Origin: PMNU01 sp035479875 | Lineage (GTDB): Bacteria > Patescibacteriota > Saccharimonadia > Saccharimonadales > UBA4665 | DNA: 44,984 nucleotides | Reading direction: 5' to 3' | Assembly (NCBI GenBank): GCA_035479875.1 | Contig: DATIIH010000007.1 | Coordinates: 1-44,984 of the forward strand | In this document: positions 1-6,890 of the stretch, in pieces | Position numbering within the stretch: the stretch's first letter is position 1 | Layout of the letters: each line of letters begins with the position of its first letter | Notes under the pieces: generated by a model | The model's database searches: none | Told to the model about the DNA's origin: nothing | Seen by the model: the letters and a program-made list of their open reading frames with translations, nothing else | Made by a program: the position numbers and the translations under genes

Positions 1-61
1 GCACACGAAGGACTGCTTGCATGCGGAGTCGAGGAAGTTTTGGGTTGGTGGTGTAGGGCAT
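1..61 (-). CDS. Transposase N-terminal fragment (partial, runs off the window)
   Basis: The minus strand from 61 reads MPYTTNPKLPRLRMQAVLRV, 20 residues, and is open to the window edge. Basic, proline-containing N-termini of this kind precede an HTH domain in transposases I associate with CPR insertion sequences; that match is from memory and not from a search. The identical fragment occurs at the other end of the window. The 3' part and the catalytic domain are not in the window. Confidence 0.5.
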   Translation of the reverse strand, partial: MPYTTNPKLPRLRMQAVLRV

Positions 62-80
62 GGCTCAATTGTCCTCTTTT

Positions 81-120
81 CACCACCACAGTCACGGCTA
101 GCGCCGTGGACTGGGTGGTG
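81..120 (-). other. Hairpin in the leader of the IS transposase gene
   Basis: On the transposase strand the arms CACCACC-CAGT-C-CACGGC and GCCGTG-ACTG-T-GGTGGTG pair over 17 bp with one single-base bulge on each side and a GCTA loop. It lies about 20 bp upstream of the transposase start. Leader hairpins in insertion sequences often block read-through transcription or translation from outside the element; that role here is an inference. The same hairpin is at 44866-44905. Confidence 0.6.
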
Positions 121-147
121 CGAAGGTATTGAACCATTACGCTAGCA

Positions 148-215
148 TTGACAATAGTTGTATTATTTGCTACAATATGTTTTGTGATGCACTAGCATAA
201 CAGGGATGCTATAAT
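148..215 (+). promoter_or_regulatory. Two candidate ftsK promoters
   Basis: The upstream promoter has TTGACA at 148-153, a 17-nt spacer and TACAAT at 171-176, and starts just inside the IS boundary. The second is an extended -10, TGC-TATAAT, with the hexamer at 210-215, only 9 nt before the ftsK ATG at 225. The second would give an almost leaderless ftsK mRNA, which fits the lack of a Shine-Dalgarno site. Confidence 0.65.
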
Positions 216-224
216 ATACAAACT

Positions 225-2396
225 ATGGCCAAAAAGAAAAAACAAAGCAAAAGCCGCAAAAAGGCCGACGAAGAAATTGTCGAGAAGTCGCCGTTTTGGC
301 CGCTGGCCAGCGCTGTACTTTTAGTAGTACTTGGCCTGTTTCTGCTGCTTGGCGGCTTTGGTACCGGCGGCGCGTTGCCTAAAGGCTTGTTCGACGGCGC
401 TTACTGGACGTTTGGTGTAGCCGCCTACCTAGTACCGTTTGCGTTTGTGTACTGGGCAGCCACCAAATTCAGGACCGAAGACCACCGCATACCGCTCGGC
501 AATTTGTTTAGTGTGATCGGCGTGATGGTCTTCAGTGCTGCATGGTTATTTACTGCCTTTGCCAGTCGTCTGCCAGATACTTCATGGGTCGGTGGCCACG
601 GCGGCACCGTGGGTAGCGCTGTAGGTGGCTTGGCGCGTGCCGCACTCGACGGCTTTCCGGCCAGCTTGATGTTCACTATCTTTATCTTGCTCTGTGTGTT
701 CTTTGCGTTTGGCATTTCGCCTAAAGTGCTTTTGGGTCTTGGCCGCATATTCCGTAAGCGCGGGGAGGATGGCGAATTAGCTCAGCTTAAGGCCAACGCC
801 GAAGCTGGTGGCTTTAAGCTTAACGAAGGTGTTCCGGTAGAGCACCACGGCAGCCGTCAATTTGCTGGCCTGCGCAACAGTGCCGAAAAGCTGGCGCCCG
901 CCGACAACCACTCAGCGCTGACTATTGCCAGCGATCCCAACTGGCAATTCCCATCGGTAGCGCTGCTCGATGCCAAGCAAGATAAAGCTGACGCTGGCGA
1001 CGTAGCCGGTAACGCCAAAATTATCGAAGAAACGTTCGGCAACTTTAACATCGAGGTAGAAATGGAAGGCGCCAACGTGGGTCCGCGCGTTACGCAGTAC
1101 ACGCTTAAACCGCCGGCCAACGTTAAGCTCACCAAAATTACCGCCCTCGAGAACAACCTGGCGCTCGACCTCGCCGCCCACAGCATCCGGATGGAGGCGC
1201 CGATTCCTGGCAAGCGGGCCGTCGGTATTGAAGTGCCGAACGTTAAGTCGGCTACGGTGCGTCTGCGCTCGCTGTTTGAATCGCACGACTGGACCGACAT
1301 TAAAGGCCCGCTCAGCTTTGTTATCGGCCGCGACATCGCCGGTAAACCGGTGGTTGCCGACCTTACCAAAATGCCGCACTTGCTCGTAGCCGGACAGACT
1401 GGCTCCGGTAAGTCGGTGATGATCAACACCATTTTAACCAGCCTACTATACCGCAATAGCCCAAGCGATCTTAAGCTCATTTTGGTAGACCCCAAGCAGG
1501 TAGAGCTCAAGCCATACGACGAGATCCCTCACCTCTTAACCCCGGTTATCACCGAGCCCGAAAAGTGCATTAGCGCACTCAAGTGGGCGACCGCCGAAAT
1601 GGAGCGTCGCTACAGCGCCTTGGCTGCGGTGAACAAGCGCAACATCGCCGAATACAACATGGTTAAAAAAGAAGAGGGCATGCCCTACATCGTCATCGTC
1701 ATCGACGAGTTGGCCGACCTTATGATGATGGCCGCCCGCGACGTCGAAGCCCTGGTAGTACGCATTGCCCAAAAAGCTCGCGCCGTGGGTATTCACCTAG
1801 TACTTGCTACGCAGCGTCCGAGTGTTGACGTGATCACCGGCCTCATTAAAGCCAACGTACCAGCGCGCATCGCCTTTACCACCGCCAGCCAGGTAGACAG
1901 CCGCACCATCATCGACCAAATTGGCGCCGAAAAGCTCTTGGGCCAGGGTGACATGCTGCTGCTCACTGCCGACATGCCCAAACCAAAACGCGTGCAGGGT
2001 GCGTTTATAGACGAACCAGAAACCGCCAAAGTCACCGACTTTATCCGCATGCAGCGCCCCCCACAGTACGACGACGAAATTATCTCGCAGCCAGTACAAC
2101 TCAACGGTAAAGGTGGCATCGTGGCCGACATGAGCAGCGGTAGCTCCGACGACGACATGTTCAAAGACGCCGTGCGTTGCGTGATCGAAGGCCGTAAGGC
2201 CAGCACCAGCCTGCTGCAACGCCGTCTGCGCATCGGCTATGGCCGCGCCGCACGCTTGATTGAGGAAATGGAAGAGCAGGGCATCGTAGGCCCCGCCGAC
2301 GGCCAGCGTCCGCGCGAAGTGCTCGTTAGCTCCCTCGATGAAGTCTTTGGCAGCCCCGCTGCTGCCGAGCCTGTCGCTAGCCCAGACGTTGAATAG
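225..2396 (+). CDS. ftsK: DNA translocase FtsK
   Basis: FtsK/SpoIIIE-type ATPase that pumps chromosomal DNA through the division septum and helps XerCD-type dimer resolution. The 723-aa protein starts with a Lys-rich tail, then about four membrane segments between residues 25 and 170, a short linker, and the RecA-like motor with Walker A GQTGSGKS at residues 390-397 and a Walker B stretch (VIVIDELAD) near 490. The C-terminal 70 residues form the winged-helix gamma domain (region around SLLQRRLRIGYGRA) that reads oriented DNA sequences. It is shorter than E. coli FtsK because the long linker is missing. No Shine-Dalgarno site precedes the ATG, which lies 9 nt after a TATAAT. A tyrosine recombinase, its usual partner, is encoded at 27802. 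Confidence 0.96.
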   Translation: MAKKKKQSKSRKKADEEIVEKSPFWPLASAVLLVVLGLFLLLGGFGTGGALPKGLFDGAYWTFGVAAYLVPFAFVYWAATKFRTEDHRIPLGNLFSVIGVMVFSAAWLFTAFASRLPDTSWVGGHGGTVGSAVGGLARAALDGFPASLMFTIFILLCVFFAFGISPKVLLGLGRIFRKRGEDGELAQLKANAEAGGFKLNEGVPVEHHGSRQFAGLRNSAEKLAPADNHSALTIASDPNWQFPSVALLDAKQDKADAGDVAGNAKIIEETFGNFNIEVEMEGANVGPRVTQYTLKPPANVKLTKITALENNLALDLAAHSIRMEAPIPGKRAVGIEVPNVKSATVRLRSLFESHDWTDIKGPLSFVIGRDIAGKPVVADLTKMPHLLVAGQTGSGKSVMINTILTSLLYRNSPSDLKLILVDPKQVELKPYDEIPHLLTPVITEPEKCISALKWATAEMERRYSALAAVNKRNIAEYNMVKKEEGMPYIVIVIDELADLMMMAARDVEALVVRIAQKARAVGIHLVLATQRPSVDVITGLIKANVPARIAFTTASQVDSRTIIDQIGAEKLLGQGDMLLLTADMPKPKRVQGAFIDEPETAKVTDFIRMQRPPQYDDEIISQPVQLNGKGGIVADMSSGSSDDDMFKDAVRCVIEGRKASTSLLQRRLRIGYGRAARLIEEMEEQGIVGPADGQRPREVLVSSLDEVFGSPAAAEPVASPDVE

Positions 2397-2429
2397 TCAG
2401 TGGCCTTAGCCGCCAGCGCATACTGTCCG

Positions 2430-2458
2430 TTGACAGGCGCGTCGCATCGTCCTATCGT
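2430..2458 (+). promoter_or_regulatory. Candidate promoter for the small Gly-rich gene
   Basis: TTGACA (2430-2435), 17-nt spacer, TATCGT (2453-2458). The -35 is perfect and the -10 weak. It would start transcription about 20 nt upstream of the ATG at 2487. Confidence 0.4.
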
Positions 2459-2486
2459 ATGACTATATAAGCGGAGTGAGCGAGGT

Positions 2487-2760
2487 ATGGGCAAGCAAGG
2501 AGGAGACTTTGGCGGTGGAGGTTCCCCGGAATTTCCAGGGTTTGATTTCGCAGGGCTTGACAGCGAGATGAACTGGGGCAAGACGGACGGCTTTGGGCTG
2601 AGGGGTGGTCCTATCGAGCTCCCGCCAAGTCATCCCGATTTTCGTGCCCCCCGATGTCACTGATATGCCTCATCTTCCGAGAGAAGAGCACTACTTCACT
2701 ATATATAGGCGCGACGGCACTCGTGAACCTATCAGCGGTGATGACGGACTAGCGCCGTAG
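2487..2760 (+). pseudogene. Possible small protein gene split by a frameshift at a C6 run
   Basis: An ATG at 2487 opens a 58-codon frame (begins MGKQGGDFGGGGSPEFPGFD) ending at TGA 2661-2663. A second frame (31 codons from ATG 2665, begins MPHLPREEHYFTIYRRDG) ends at TAG 2758-2760. The first frame passes a run of six C at about 2647-2652; removing one C fuses the two into one 90-aa protein through ...FRAPDVTDMPHLPREE. The joined reading has balanced composition up to its end, which suggests one gene with a base-run error, real decay or a slippage switch. It could also be two unrelated short frames; there is no recognisable domain. The rest of the ftsK-2851 gap holds only promoters. Confidence 0.4.
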
Positions 2761-2789
2761 CCCGCACTGGGTAAACACCGGAGTGTCTA

Positions 2790-2818
2790 TTGCGGGGACA
2801 ACAACAATACGATATAAT
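2790..2818 (+). promoter_or_regulatory. Promoter for the 64-aa acidic protein gene
   Basis: TTGCGG (2790-2795), 17-nt spacer, TATAAT (2813-2818), giving a leader of about 26 nt before the ATG at 2851. Confidence 0.5.
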
Positions 2819-2850
2819 AATCGTCTTATTCAAGTAAGAGACAGCGTATT

Positions 2851-3045
2851 ATGAGTCATCCTGAATATCCTAATGGCGACCCCGAACCTGATAGTGAGTT
2901 TTTGAACGAGCCAGGTGATGATTTTGACACCACCTATGTCCCCCTTACGACAGAGGAAATGGCTGCGGCCCGGGCGCGCCACCCCACCGCATCACGCGAG
3001 AATGTACCTGAGCCTTGGGACGTTGCGCAAGTCCTCGGTCTATAG
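2851..3045 (+). CDS. Small acidic protein of unknown function (64 aa)
   Basis: I do not recognise this protein. It is strongly acidic and rich in Pro, Glu and Asp in its first half, with no membrane segment or cysteine, so it is probably a soluble, partly disordered cytoplasmic protein. It has its own promoter (TATAAT at 2813-2818). A weak purine stretch (AAGAGA) precedes the ATG. Its last codons overlap the -10 region of the rpsF promoter at 3046-3051, so expression of this gene may disturb initiation at rpsF. The small size leaves some doubt, but the promoter and the codon composition favour a real gene. Confidence 0.5.
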   Translation: MSHPEYPNGDPEPDSEFLNEPGDDFDTTYVPLTTEEMAAARARHPTASRENVPEPWDVAQVLGL

Positions 3046-3051
3046 TATAAT
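3023..3051 (+). promoter_or_regulatory. rpsF operon promoter
   Basis: TTGCGC (3023-3028), 17-nt spacer, TATAAT (3046-3051). The bases after the -10 (TACCTCTGTTA) are nearly identical to those after the tRNA-Asp and tRNA-Thr -10 boxes, suggesting a shared start-site class for translation genes. Confidence 0.65.
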
Positions 3052-3082
3052 TACCTCTGTTAAAAACTAACCTGCGTGCGGA

Positions 3083-3121
3083 GGAGTCCGTATGCATCTG
3101 CCGGGCAACCGGTATGATTCC
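3083..3121 (+). promoter_or_regulatory. Probable S6:S18-binding leader RNA of the rpsF operon
   Basis: The leader can form an outer stem GGAGTC/GATTCC (3083-3088 with 3116-3121) and an inner stem TGCCGG/CCGGTA closed by a GCAA tetraloop, with an asymmetric bulge on the 5' side that presents CCG at 3088-3090. A bulged CCG next to a small hairpin is the hallmark of the autoregulatory motif bound by the S6:S18 complex upstream of rpsF in many bacteria. It sits directly before the AGGAGG of rpsF, where binding would block translation. The assignment rests on hand folding. Confidence 0.5.
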
Positions 3122-3133
3122 AAAGGAGGATCA

Positions 3134-3511
3134 ATGAACCAGTACGAAATCGCAGTACTGTATCACCCCGACCTCGAGATCGACCTCGAAAAGGCGACCT
3201 CACGTGTCGAGAAAATACTAACCGACAACGGTGGCAAAGTAACCAACGCCGACAATTGGGGCAAGCGCAAAATGGCTTACCCGATTAAGGACAACGAATC
3301 GGCTGTGTATGTTATCTACACTGTCGACCTGCCAGCACAAGCCGTGCGCAAGGTGGAAAGCATCTTGAACATTACCGACGAGGTCATTCGTTTCCTTATT
3401 ACCAAGCCCGACCTCAAAGCCATCGCCAAGGCCGAAGCTCTGCGGGCTCTCAAAGCCAAAAAGGCTGCCGAGCGTGGTGAAACCACCGAAGAAAAATCAG
3501 AAGAAGAGTAG
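3134..3511 (+). CDS. rpsF: 30S ribosomal protein S6
   Basis: Ribosomal protein bS6, which binds with S18 to the platform of the 30S subunit. The chosen start at 3134 follows a strong AAAGGAGG (3123-3129) with ideal spacing and gives 125 aa beginning MNQYEIAVLYHPD, the normal S6 N-terminus; an upstream in-frame ATG at 3092 lies inside the leader structure and is rejected. The fold features YEIAVLYHP, NWGKRKMAYPI and FLITKPD are visible, followed by a charged Lys/Glu tail. It is the first gene of an operon with ssb, rpsR, a Nudix gene, efp and tlyA. Confidence 0.95.
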   Translation: MNQYEIAVLYHPDLEIDLEKATSRVEKILTDNGGKVTNADNWGKRKMAYPIKDNESAVYVIYTVDLPAQAVRKVESILNITDEVIRFLITKPDLKAIAKAEALRALKAKKAAERGETTEEKSEEE

Positions 3512-3570
3512 TTGCATAAGCAGGTACGAGGGTGTATCCTCGGCCTAACAGATAAGAGAGGGTAGATTGT

Positions 3571-4053
3571 ATGGCACGAAGCGTCAACCAAGTTGTACTA
3601 ATGGGGAACCTTACGCGCGACCCGGAGTTGCGCCAAACGCCTACCGGCCAAAGTGTTTGTAGCTTTAGCCTGGCACTCAACCGCGCCTACCAGGACAAGT
3701 CCGGCCAGTGGCAAGAAGTCACCGACTATATCGACGTTGTCGCCTGGGGCCCGCTCGGCGAGCGCGTTTCGCAGTACCTAAGCAAAGGCCGGCGCGCACT
3801 CGTCCAAGGACGTTTGCAGAGCCGCTCCTGGGAACAAGACGGGCAAAAGCGCTCTAAGGTAGAGGTACTCGCCAGCGACGTTACATTTGTAGATGGCCGC
3901 GGTGAAGGCGGCGCGAGCGGTGGCGACGAGGCAGAAGGCGGTTCATCCCGTCCGGCAGCTTCCAGCAAGCCAGCCAGCTCCAGCAAAAAGAAAGACGAAG
4001 TTGTAGAGGACATTGGCGACGAACCAATCAACCTCGACGACATCCCATTTTAA
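3571..4053 (+). CDS. ssb: Single-stranded DNA-binding protein
   Basis: 160-aa SSB. The N-terminal 105 residues form the OB fold (begins MARSVNQVVLMGNLTRDPEL, with the SLALNR and VVAWG strands). A low-complexity Gly/Ser/Ala/Lys linker follows, and the protein ends in the acidic tip DDIPF, which recruits repair and replication partners. It protects single-stranded DNA during replication and recombination. It sits between rpsF and rpsR as in most bacteria, with a GAGAGGG site upstream. Confidence 0.96.
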   Translation: MARSVNQVVLMGNLTRDPELRQTPTGQSVCSFSLALNRAYQDKSGQWQEVTDYIDVVAWGPLGERVSQYLSKGRRALVQGRLQSRSWEQDGQKRSKVEVLASDVTFVDGRGEGGASGGDEAEGGSSRPAASSKPASSSKKKDEVVEDIGDEPINLDDIPF

Positions 4054-4073
4054 CCTAAGAGGATTTTAGATTT

Positions 4074-4277
4074 ATGGCAAAGATTTTTAAGCACAAAACC
4101 GACATCCCGTTTTTTGATTACAAAGATGTCAAAACCCTGCAGCGTTTTGTAAACGTCTACGGGCAAATCGAAACCCGCAAAAAGACCGGCCTCACCGAGA
4201 GTCAACAGCGCCACCTGGCCGCCGCTATCAAGCGCGCTCGCCACATTGCACTTTTGCCGTTCGTAGCCAACAACTAG
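4074..4277 (+). CDS. rpsR: 30S ribosomal protein S18
   Basis: 67-aa bS18, partner of S6 on the 30S platform. It shows the family core FDYKDVKTLQRFVNVYGQI followed by the basic RHLAAAIKRARHIALLPF helix and end. It lacks the zinc-binding cysteines of the C+ form. The start lies 20 bp after ssb; the ribosome site is a weak AAGAGG placed rather far upstream. Confidence 0.96.
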   Translation: MAKIFKHKTDIPFFDYKDVKTLQRFVNVYGQIETRKKTGLTESQQRHLAAAIKRARHIALLPFVANN

Positions 4278-4287
4278 GTAGGTACGC

Positions 4288-4818
4288 ATGGTAGATTTGG
4301 CAGCGCCGCCGCCAAGAACAGCTTTAGCCCTCCTGGAGCTTCCCGGTTACTATCCCGCCTTTCCCGACATGGACGCCTTTGTGCTTCATAGGAGGCCGAA
4401 CATTGACGGCACACATTGTCGAGGCCAGGGTCTACTCTTTGGCGGCCATCTTGAGCCGGGTGAGACACCCCCAGAGGCTCTAGTGCGCGAACTTGACGAG
4501 GAGGTTGGTATCCGAATAGATGAGCCTGGATTAGGCGCTTTCCTGTGGGCGGGCCTGCACCGAAGCATTACGAGTAGCGGGGCATCAGTTGTACATGATG
4601 TTAGCGTGTTTAGGGTACGACTGCAGCCCGGCACAAGAGTAGCGCCTACTGAACAAGAGGGTGGTTGCGCGATGTTCGTTCCGAACCATCCTGCATATGC
4701 TGCTCCGTATCTAATCGGCAGGCGCAGCATCGCGCCGTTGGCGAGGCATGTGCTGCGTAGTTATATACTAAATAGAGGTATCGTAAGCGTACCTACAGAG
4801 GAGAACGTATGGGTTTAA
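4288..4818 (+). CDS. Nudix hydrolase inserted between rpsR and efp
   Basis: 176 aa. A complete Nudix box starts at GHLEPGETPP and continues with REL-DEE-VGI, matching GX5EX7REUXEEXGU exactly, so it should cleave a nucleoside diphosphate linked to another group, using Mg2+; the substrate is unknown. The start at 4288 lies 10 bp after rpsR, and the end overlaps efp by 10 nt (efp ATG at 4809), so the two are probably translationally coupled. A Nudix gene in this spot is not part of the usual ribosomal operon, and its codon use looks a little different (more AGG and AGA), which may mean later insertion. Confidence 0.85.
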   Translation: MVDLAAPPPRTALALLELPGYYPAFPDMDAFVLHRRPNIDGTHCRGQGLLFGGHLEPGETPPEALVRELDEEVGIRIDEPGLGAFLWAGLHRSITSSGASVVHDVSVFRVRLQPGTRVAPTEQEGGCAMFVPNHPAYAAPYLIGRRSIAPLARHVLRSYILNRGIVSVPTEENVWV

Positions 4819-5375
4819 GTATTACCGATCTTAAAAAAGGCACTGTATTTGCGCTGGACGGCGTGCCGTACCGCGTGGTGGAATACGGCCAAAAAGTGAT
4901 GGGCCGCGGCGGTTCGATTGTGAACGTCCGTATCAAGAGCCTGCTCGACGGCAAGGTGCTAGAGAAGACCTTTAAGGGCAACGAGCAACTCGACAGCGCC
5001 GACGTCACCAACCAAAAGGTGCAGTATCTGTACAACGACGGCACCATGTTCTTCTTTATGAACGAGGAGACGTTCGAGCAGTTCGAAGTCTCGGCCGACC
5101 TTGTGGGCGACGGCGCTGGCTATCTCAAAGAGGGCGATGCCCTGCAGCTACAATTTTTTAACGATCGCCCGATTAACGTCGAACTGCCCAAAAACGTACC
5201 CCTCCGCGTCACCTACGCCGAAGACGTAGTCAAGGGCGACACCGCCAATGCCGTTACTAAGGACGCCCAGCTAGAAACGGGCATTACTATTCGTGTGCCG
5301 GCATTTGTTAAGACCGGCGATCTCATTTCTGTTGACACTACCACTGGCGCCTACCGCGAGCGCGTCAAGGAATAG
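4809..5375 (+). CDS. efp: Translation elongation factor P
   Basis: 188-aa EF-P, which rescues ribosomes stalled at polyproline. The three beta-barrel domains are complete: KOW-like N-domain, central OB domain and C-terminal OB domain (ends with GDLISVDTTTGAYRERV). The tip of the N-domain loop reads KVMGRGGS, with Arg33 at or next to the place where a modified Lys is found in many EF-Ps. No EpmA, EpmB, EarP or YmfI-like modifying enzyme is encoded in this window, so Arg33 may act unmodified. A GAGGAG site lies 5 nt before the ATG, inside the Nudix gene. Confidence 0.95.
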   Translation: MGLSITDLKKGTVFALDGVPYRVVEYGQKVMGRGGSIVNVRIKSLLDGKVLEKTFKGNEQLDSADVTNQKVQYLYNDGTMFFFMNEETFEQFEVSADLVGDGAGYLKEGDALQLQFFNDRPINVELPKNVPLRVTYAEDVVKGDTANAVTKDAQLETGITIRVPAFVKTGDLISVDTTTGAYRERVKE

Positions 5376-5377
5376 CC

Positions 5378-6190
5378 ATGAAGCAGCGACTAGATCAAGC
5401 ATTGGTGACACGTGGCGTTGTTACCACGCGCAGTCAGGGTGAGAGCTGGATCCGTTTAGGCAAAGTGCTAGTCAATGGCCGGGCGCAGACCAAGCCCGGT
5501 TTTTTAGTGTCCGACGAAGCTAGCGTAGTGCTCACCGCCACCGAGCAGTATGTCAGCCGCGCCGGCCTCAAACTGTCGTCCGCAGCTAAGGCGCTTAAAC
5601 TCGAGTTTACAGACATTGTGATGCTCGACGTAGGTAGCAGCACCGGCGGCTTCACCGATTACGCGTTGCAGCACGGCGCCCGCAAAGTGATCGCCATCGA
5701 GCTGGGTACCGATCAGCTCCATCCCAGTTTGCACGGCAATCCAAAGATCGAACTCCACGAGCAAACCGACATTCGCAATGTCGTTATGCTGAGGGGTGGT
5801 GAGCCTGGGGGGACCCCCGCCGCGCGGAACGCAGTGAGCACGGTGGGGGAATCTGGCTCGACAGGACCCCGCCACGTGGTCCTGTCTGATGCTCCCGACA
5901 TGATTGTTATCGACGTTTCGTTCACGTCGGTCAGGGATATCTTGCCGCACGTCGCCAAAATTAGCGGCAAGCAGACCGACATCATCGCTATGGTCAAACC
6001 GCAGTTCGAAGCCAGTGCCGCCAATCTCAAGCATAAAGGTGTCATCAAGAATGACCATTTGCGCCGCAACATTTTAAAAAGTTTTGAAGATTGGGCTAAG
6101 CAGTACTTTGTAGTGCTTGATAAAGCCGACTCCGAAGTCGCCGGCTTTAGAGGCAACGTCGAGCGTTTTTACAAATTGCGTCCGCTCTAA
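5378..6190 (+). CDS. tlyA: TlyA-like S4/FtsJ-fold RNA methyltransferase with an internal insert
   Basis: 270 aa. Residues 1-60 are an S4 RNA-binding domain (MKQRLDQALVTRGVVTTRSQ). From residue 75 an FtsJ/RrmJ-type Rossmann methyltransferase follows with SAM motif LDVGSSTGGFTDYAL, motif DMIVIDVSFTS and MVKPQFEA. TlyA proteins methylate ribosomal RNA 2'-OH groups and some are linked to capreomycin susceptibility or hemolysin activity. It starts 2 nt after efp, with AAGGA inside the end of efp. Between TDIRNV and PDMIVID lie about 38 residues where the family normally has around ten; this extra part coincides with two strong DNA hairpins (5801-5886) and looks like an in-frame palindromic insertion. 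Confidence 0.88.
   Translation: MKQRLDQALVTRGVVTTRSQGESWIRLGKVLVNGRAQTKPGFLVSDEASVVLTATEQYVSRAGLKLSSAAKALKLEFTDIVMLDVGSSTGGFTDYALQHGARKVIAIELGTDQLHPSLHGNPKIELHEQTDIRNVVMLRGGEPGGTPAARNAVSTVGESGSTGPRHVVLSDAPDMIVIDVSFTSVRDILPHVAKISGKQTDIIAMVKPQFEASAANLKHKGVIKNDHLRRNILKSFEDWAKQYFVVLDKADSEVAGFRGNVERFYKLRPL
5801..5886 (+). repeat. Palindromic GC-rich insert inside tlyA (two tandem hairpins)
   Basis: Hairpin 1 is bounded by GAGCC (5801-5805) and GGCTC (5855-5859) and contains CCCCCGCCG (5814-5822) paired with CGGTGGGGG (5841-5849). Hairpin 2 is GACAGGACC (5860-5868) paired with GGTCCTGTC (5878-5886). Together they encode a Gly/Pro/Ala/Ser-rich stretch that interrupts the methyltransferase between two conserved motifs without breaking the frame. 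This resembles protein-embedded palindromic elements known from Rickettsia, but no second copy occurs in the window. Confidence 0.55.
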
Positions 6191-6194
6191 CCCC

Positions 6195-6224
6195 TTGAGA
6201 ACGTAAGCGGTTAAGTGGTACACT
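6195..6224 (+). promoter_or_regulatory. Leaderless promoter of the phosphoribosyltransferase-like gene
   Basis: TTGAGA (6195-6200), 18-nt spacer, TACACT (6219-6224), then 6 nt to the ATG at 6231. No ribosome-binding site is possible, so the mRNA should be leaderless. Confidence 0.5.
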
Positions 6225-6230
6225 CCAGAT

Positions 6231-6890
6231 ATGTATTTCAAAAGCCGGGTCGAGGCCGGGCGAAAACTGGCGCAGCAAATCGCCGTAAAATACCAAGGAA
6301 GACCGTGCGCAGTAGTGGGGTTGAGTGATGGCGGCGTGATGGTGGGCGCGCAAATCGCCATGAAGTTGCACTGCGTCTTGACGATGCTGATAAGCGACCA
6401 AATCGACCTGCCGCGCGAGCCCGAAGCCATCGGCGGCATCAGCCAGGACGGATCGTTTACGTACAATTCGGCATATTCTCCCGGCGAGCTCGAAGACCTG
6501 CTCGGTGAATATCATGGCTTTATCGAAGAAGAAAAGATGCACAAAATGCAGGACATGCACCGGCTGGTGGGGCATAAAGGCGCGCTGATCCGCCGCGAGC
6601 TGCTTACAGACCACGACGTGATTTTGGTTTCCGACGGTCTGAGCAACGGGTTCTCGCTGGACATCGCCGCAGCGTTCCTAAAGCCTATACAAGTGGCGCG
6701 CCTGGTTGTGGCTACGCCGCTGGCCAGCGTGCAAGCCGTGGACCGCATGCACATTTTGGCCGACGAAATCTATTGTTTGAGCGTTATTCAAGATTATATT
6801 TCTACCAGCCACTACTACGATACCCAGGACGTGCCATCGCACGACCTAGTGGTCAAGACTATCGAGCAGATTGTTAGCCACTGGAAGTAA
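6231..6890 (+). CDS. Degenerate phosphoribosyltransferase-fold protein
   Basis: 219 aa. The opening FKSRVEAGRKLAQQI, the following GLSDGGVMVGAQIA and the strand VILVSDGLSNGF line up with the stand-alone phosphoribosyltransferase family whose consensus runs through LPRGGVPVA and VDDGIATG. The PRPP loop is altered: the usual pair of acids and the TG become SDGLSNG, and the first glycine-rich loop is LSDGG. It therefore probably keeps the fold but may have lost PRPP transfer and could bind a nucleotide as a sensor. It converges on the Crp/Fnr gene, with the two stop codons side by side at 6890/6891. It is transcribed from its own leaderless promoter. Confidence 0.6.
   Translation: MYFKSRVEAGRKLAQQIAVKYQGRPCAVVGLSDGGVMVGAQIAMKLHCVLTMLISDQIDLPREPEAIGGISQDGSFTYNSAYSPGELEDLLGEYHGFIEEEKMHKMQDMHRLVGHKGALIRRELLTDHDVILVSDGLSNGFSLDIAAAFLKPIQVARLVVATPLASVQAVDRMHILADEIYCLSVIQDYISTSHYYDTQDVPSHDLVVKTIEQIVSHWK

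Larger units (their letters stand above)
1..141 (-). mobile_element. Insertion sequence end (left copy), truncated by window edge
   Basis: Positions 2-141 are a perfect inverted copy of 44845-44984, and identity stops sharply at 141, so 141 is close to the outer end of the element. On the minus strand the segment holds an upstream region with a long hairpin (81-120) followed by the start of a transposase-like reading frame at 61. No target duplication can be seen because only one end of this copy lies in the window. The family is uncertain; the transposase N-terminus suggests an IS481-like or related HTH transposase. Confidence 0.7.

Noticed and set aside
857..1510. Minus-strand frame of 217 codons opposite ftsK
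   Set aside because: Shadow of the FtsK motor domain; no SD, no promoter and low-complexity Ser/Ala/Leu composition.
3092..3133. rpsF start at ATG 3092
   Set aside because: It lies inside the leader hairpin, has no SD spacing, and adds residues not found in S6; ATG 3134 has a strong AAAGGAGG.
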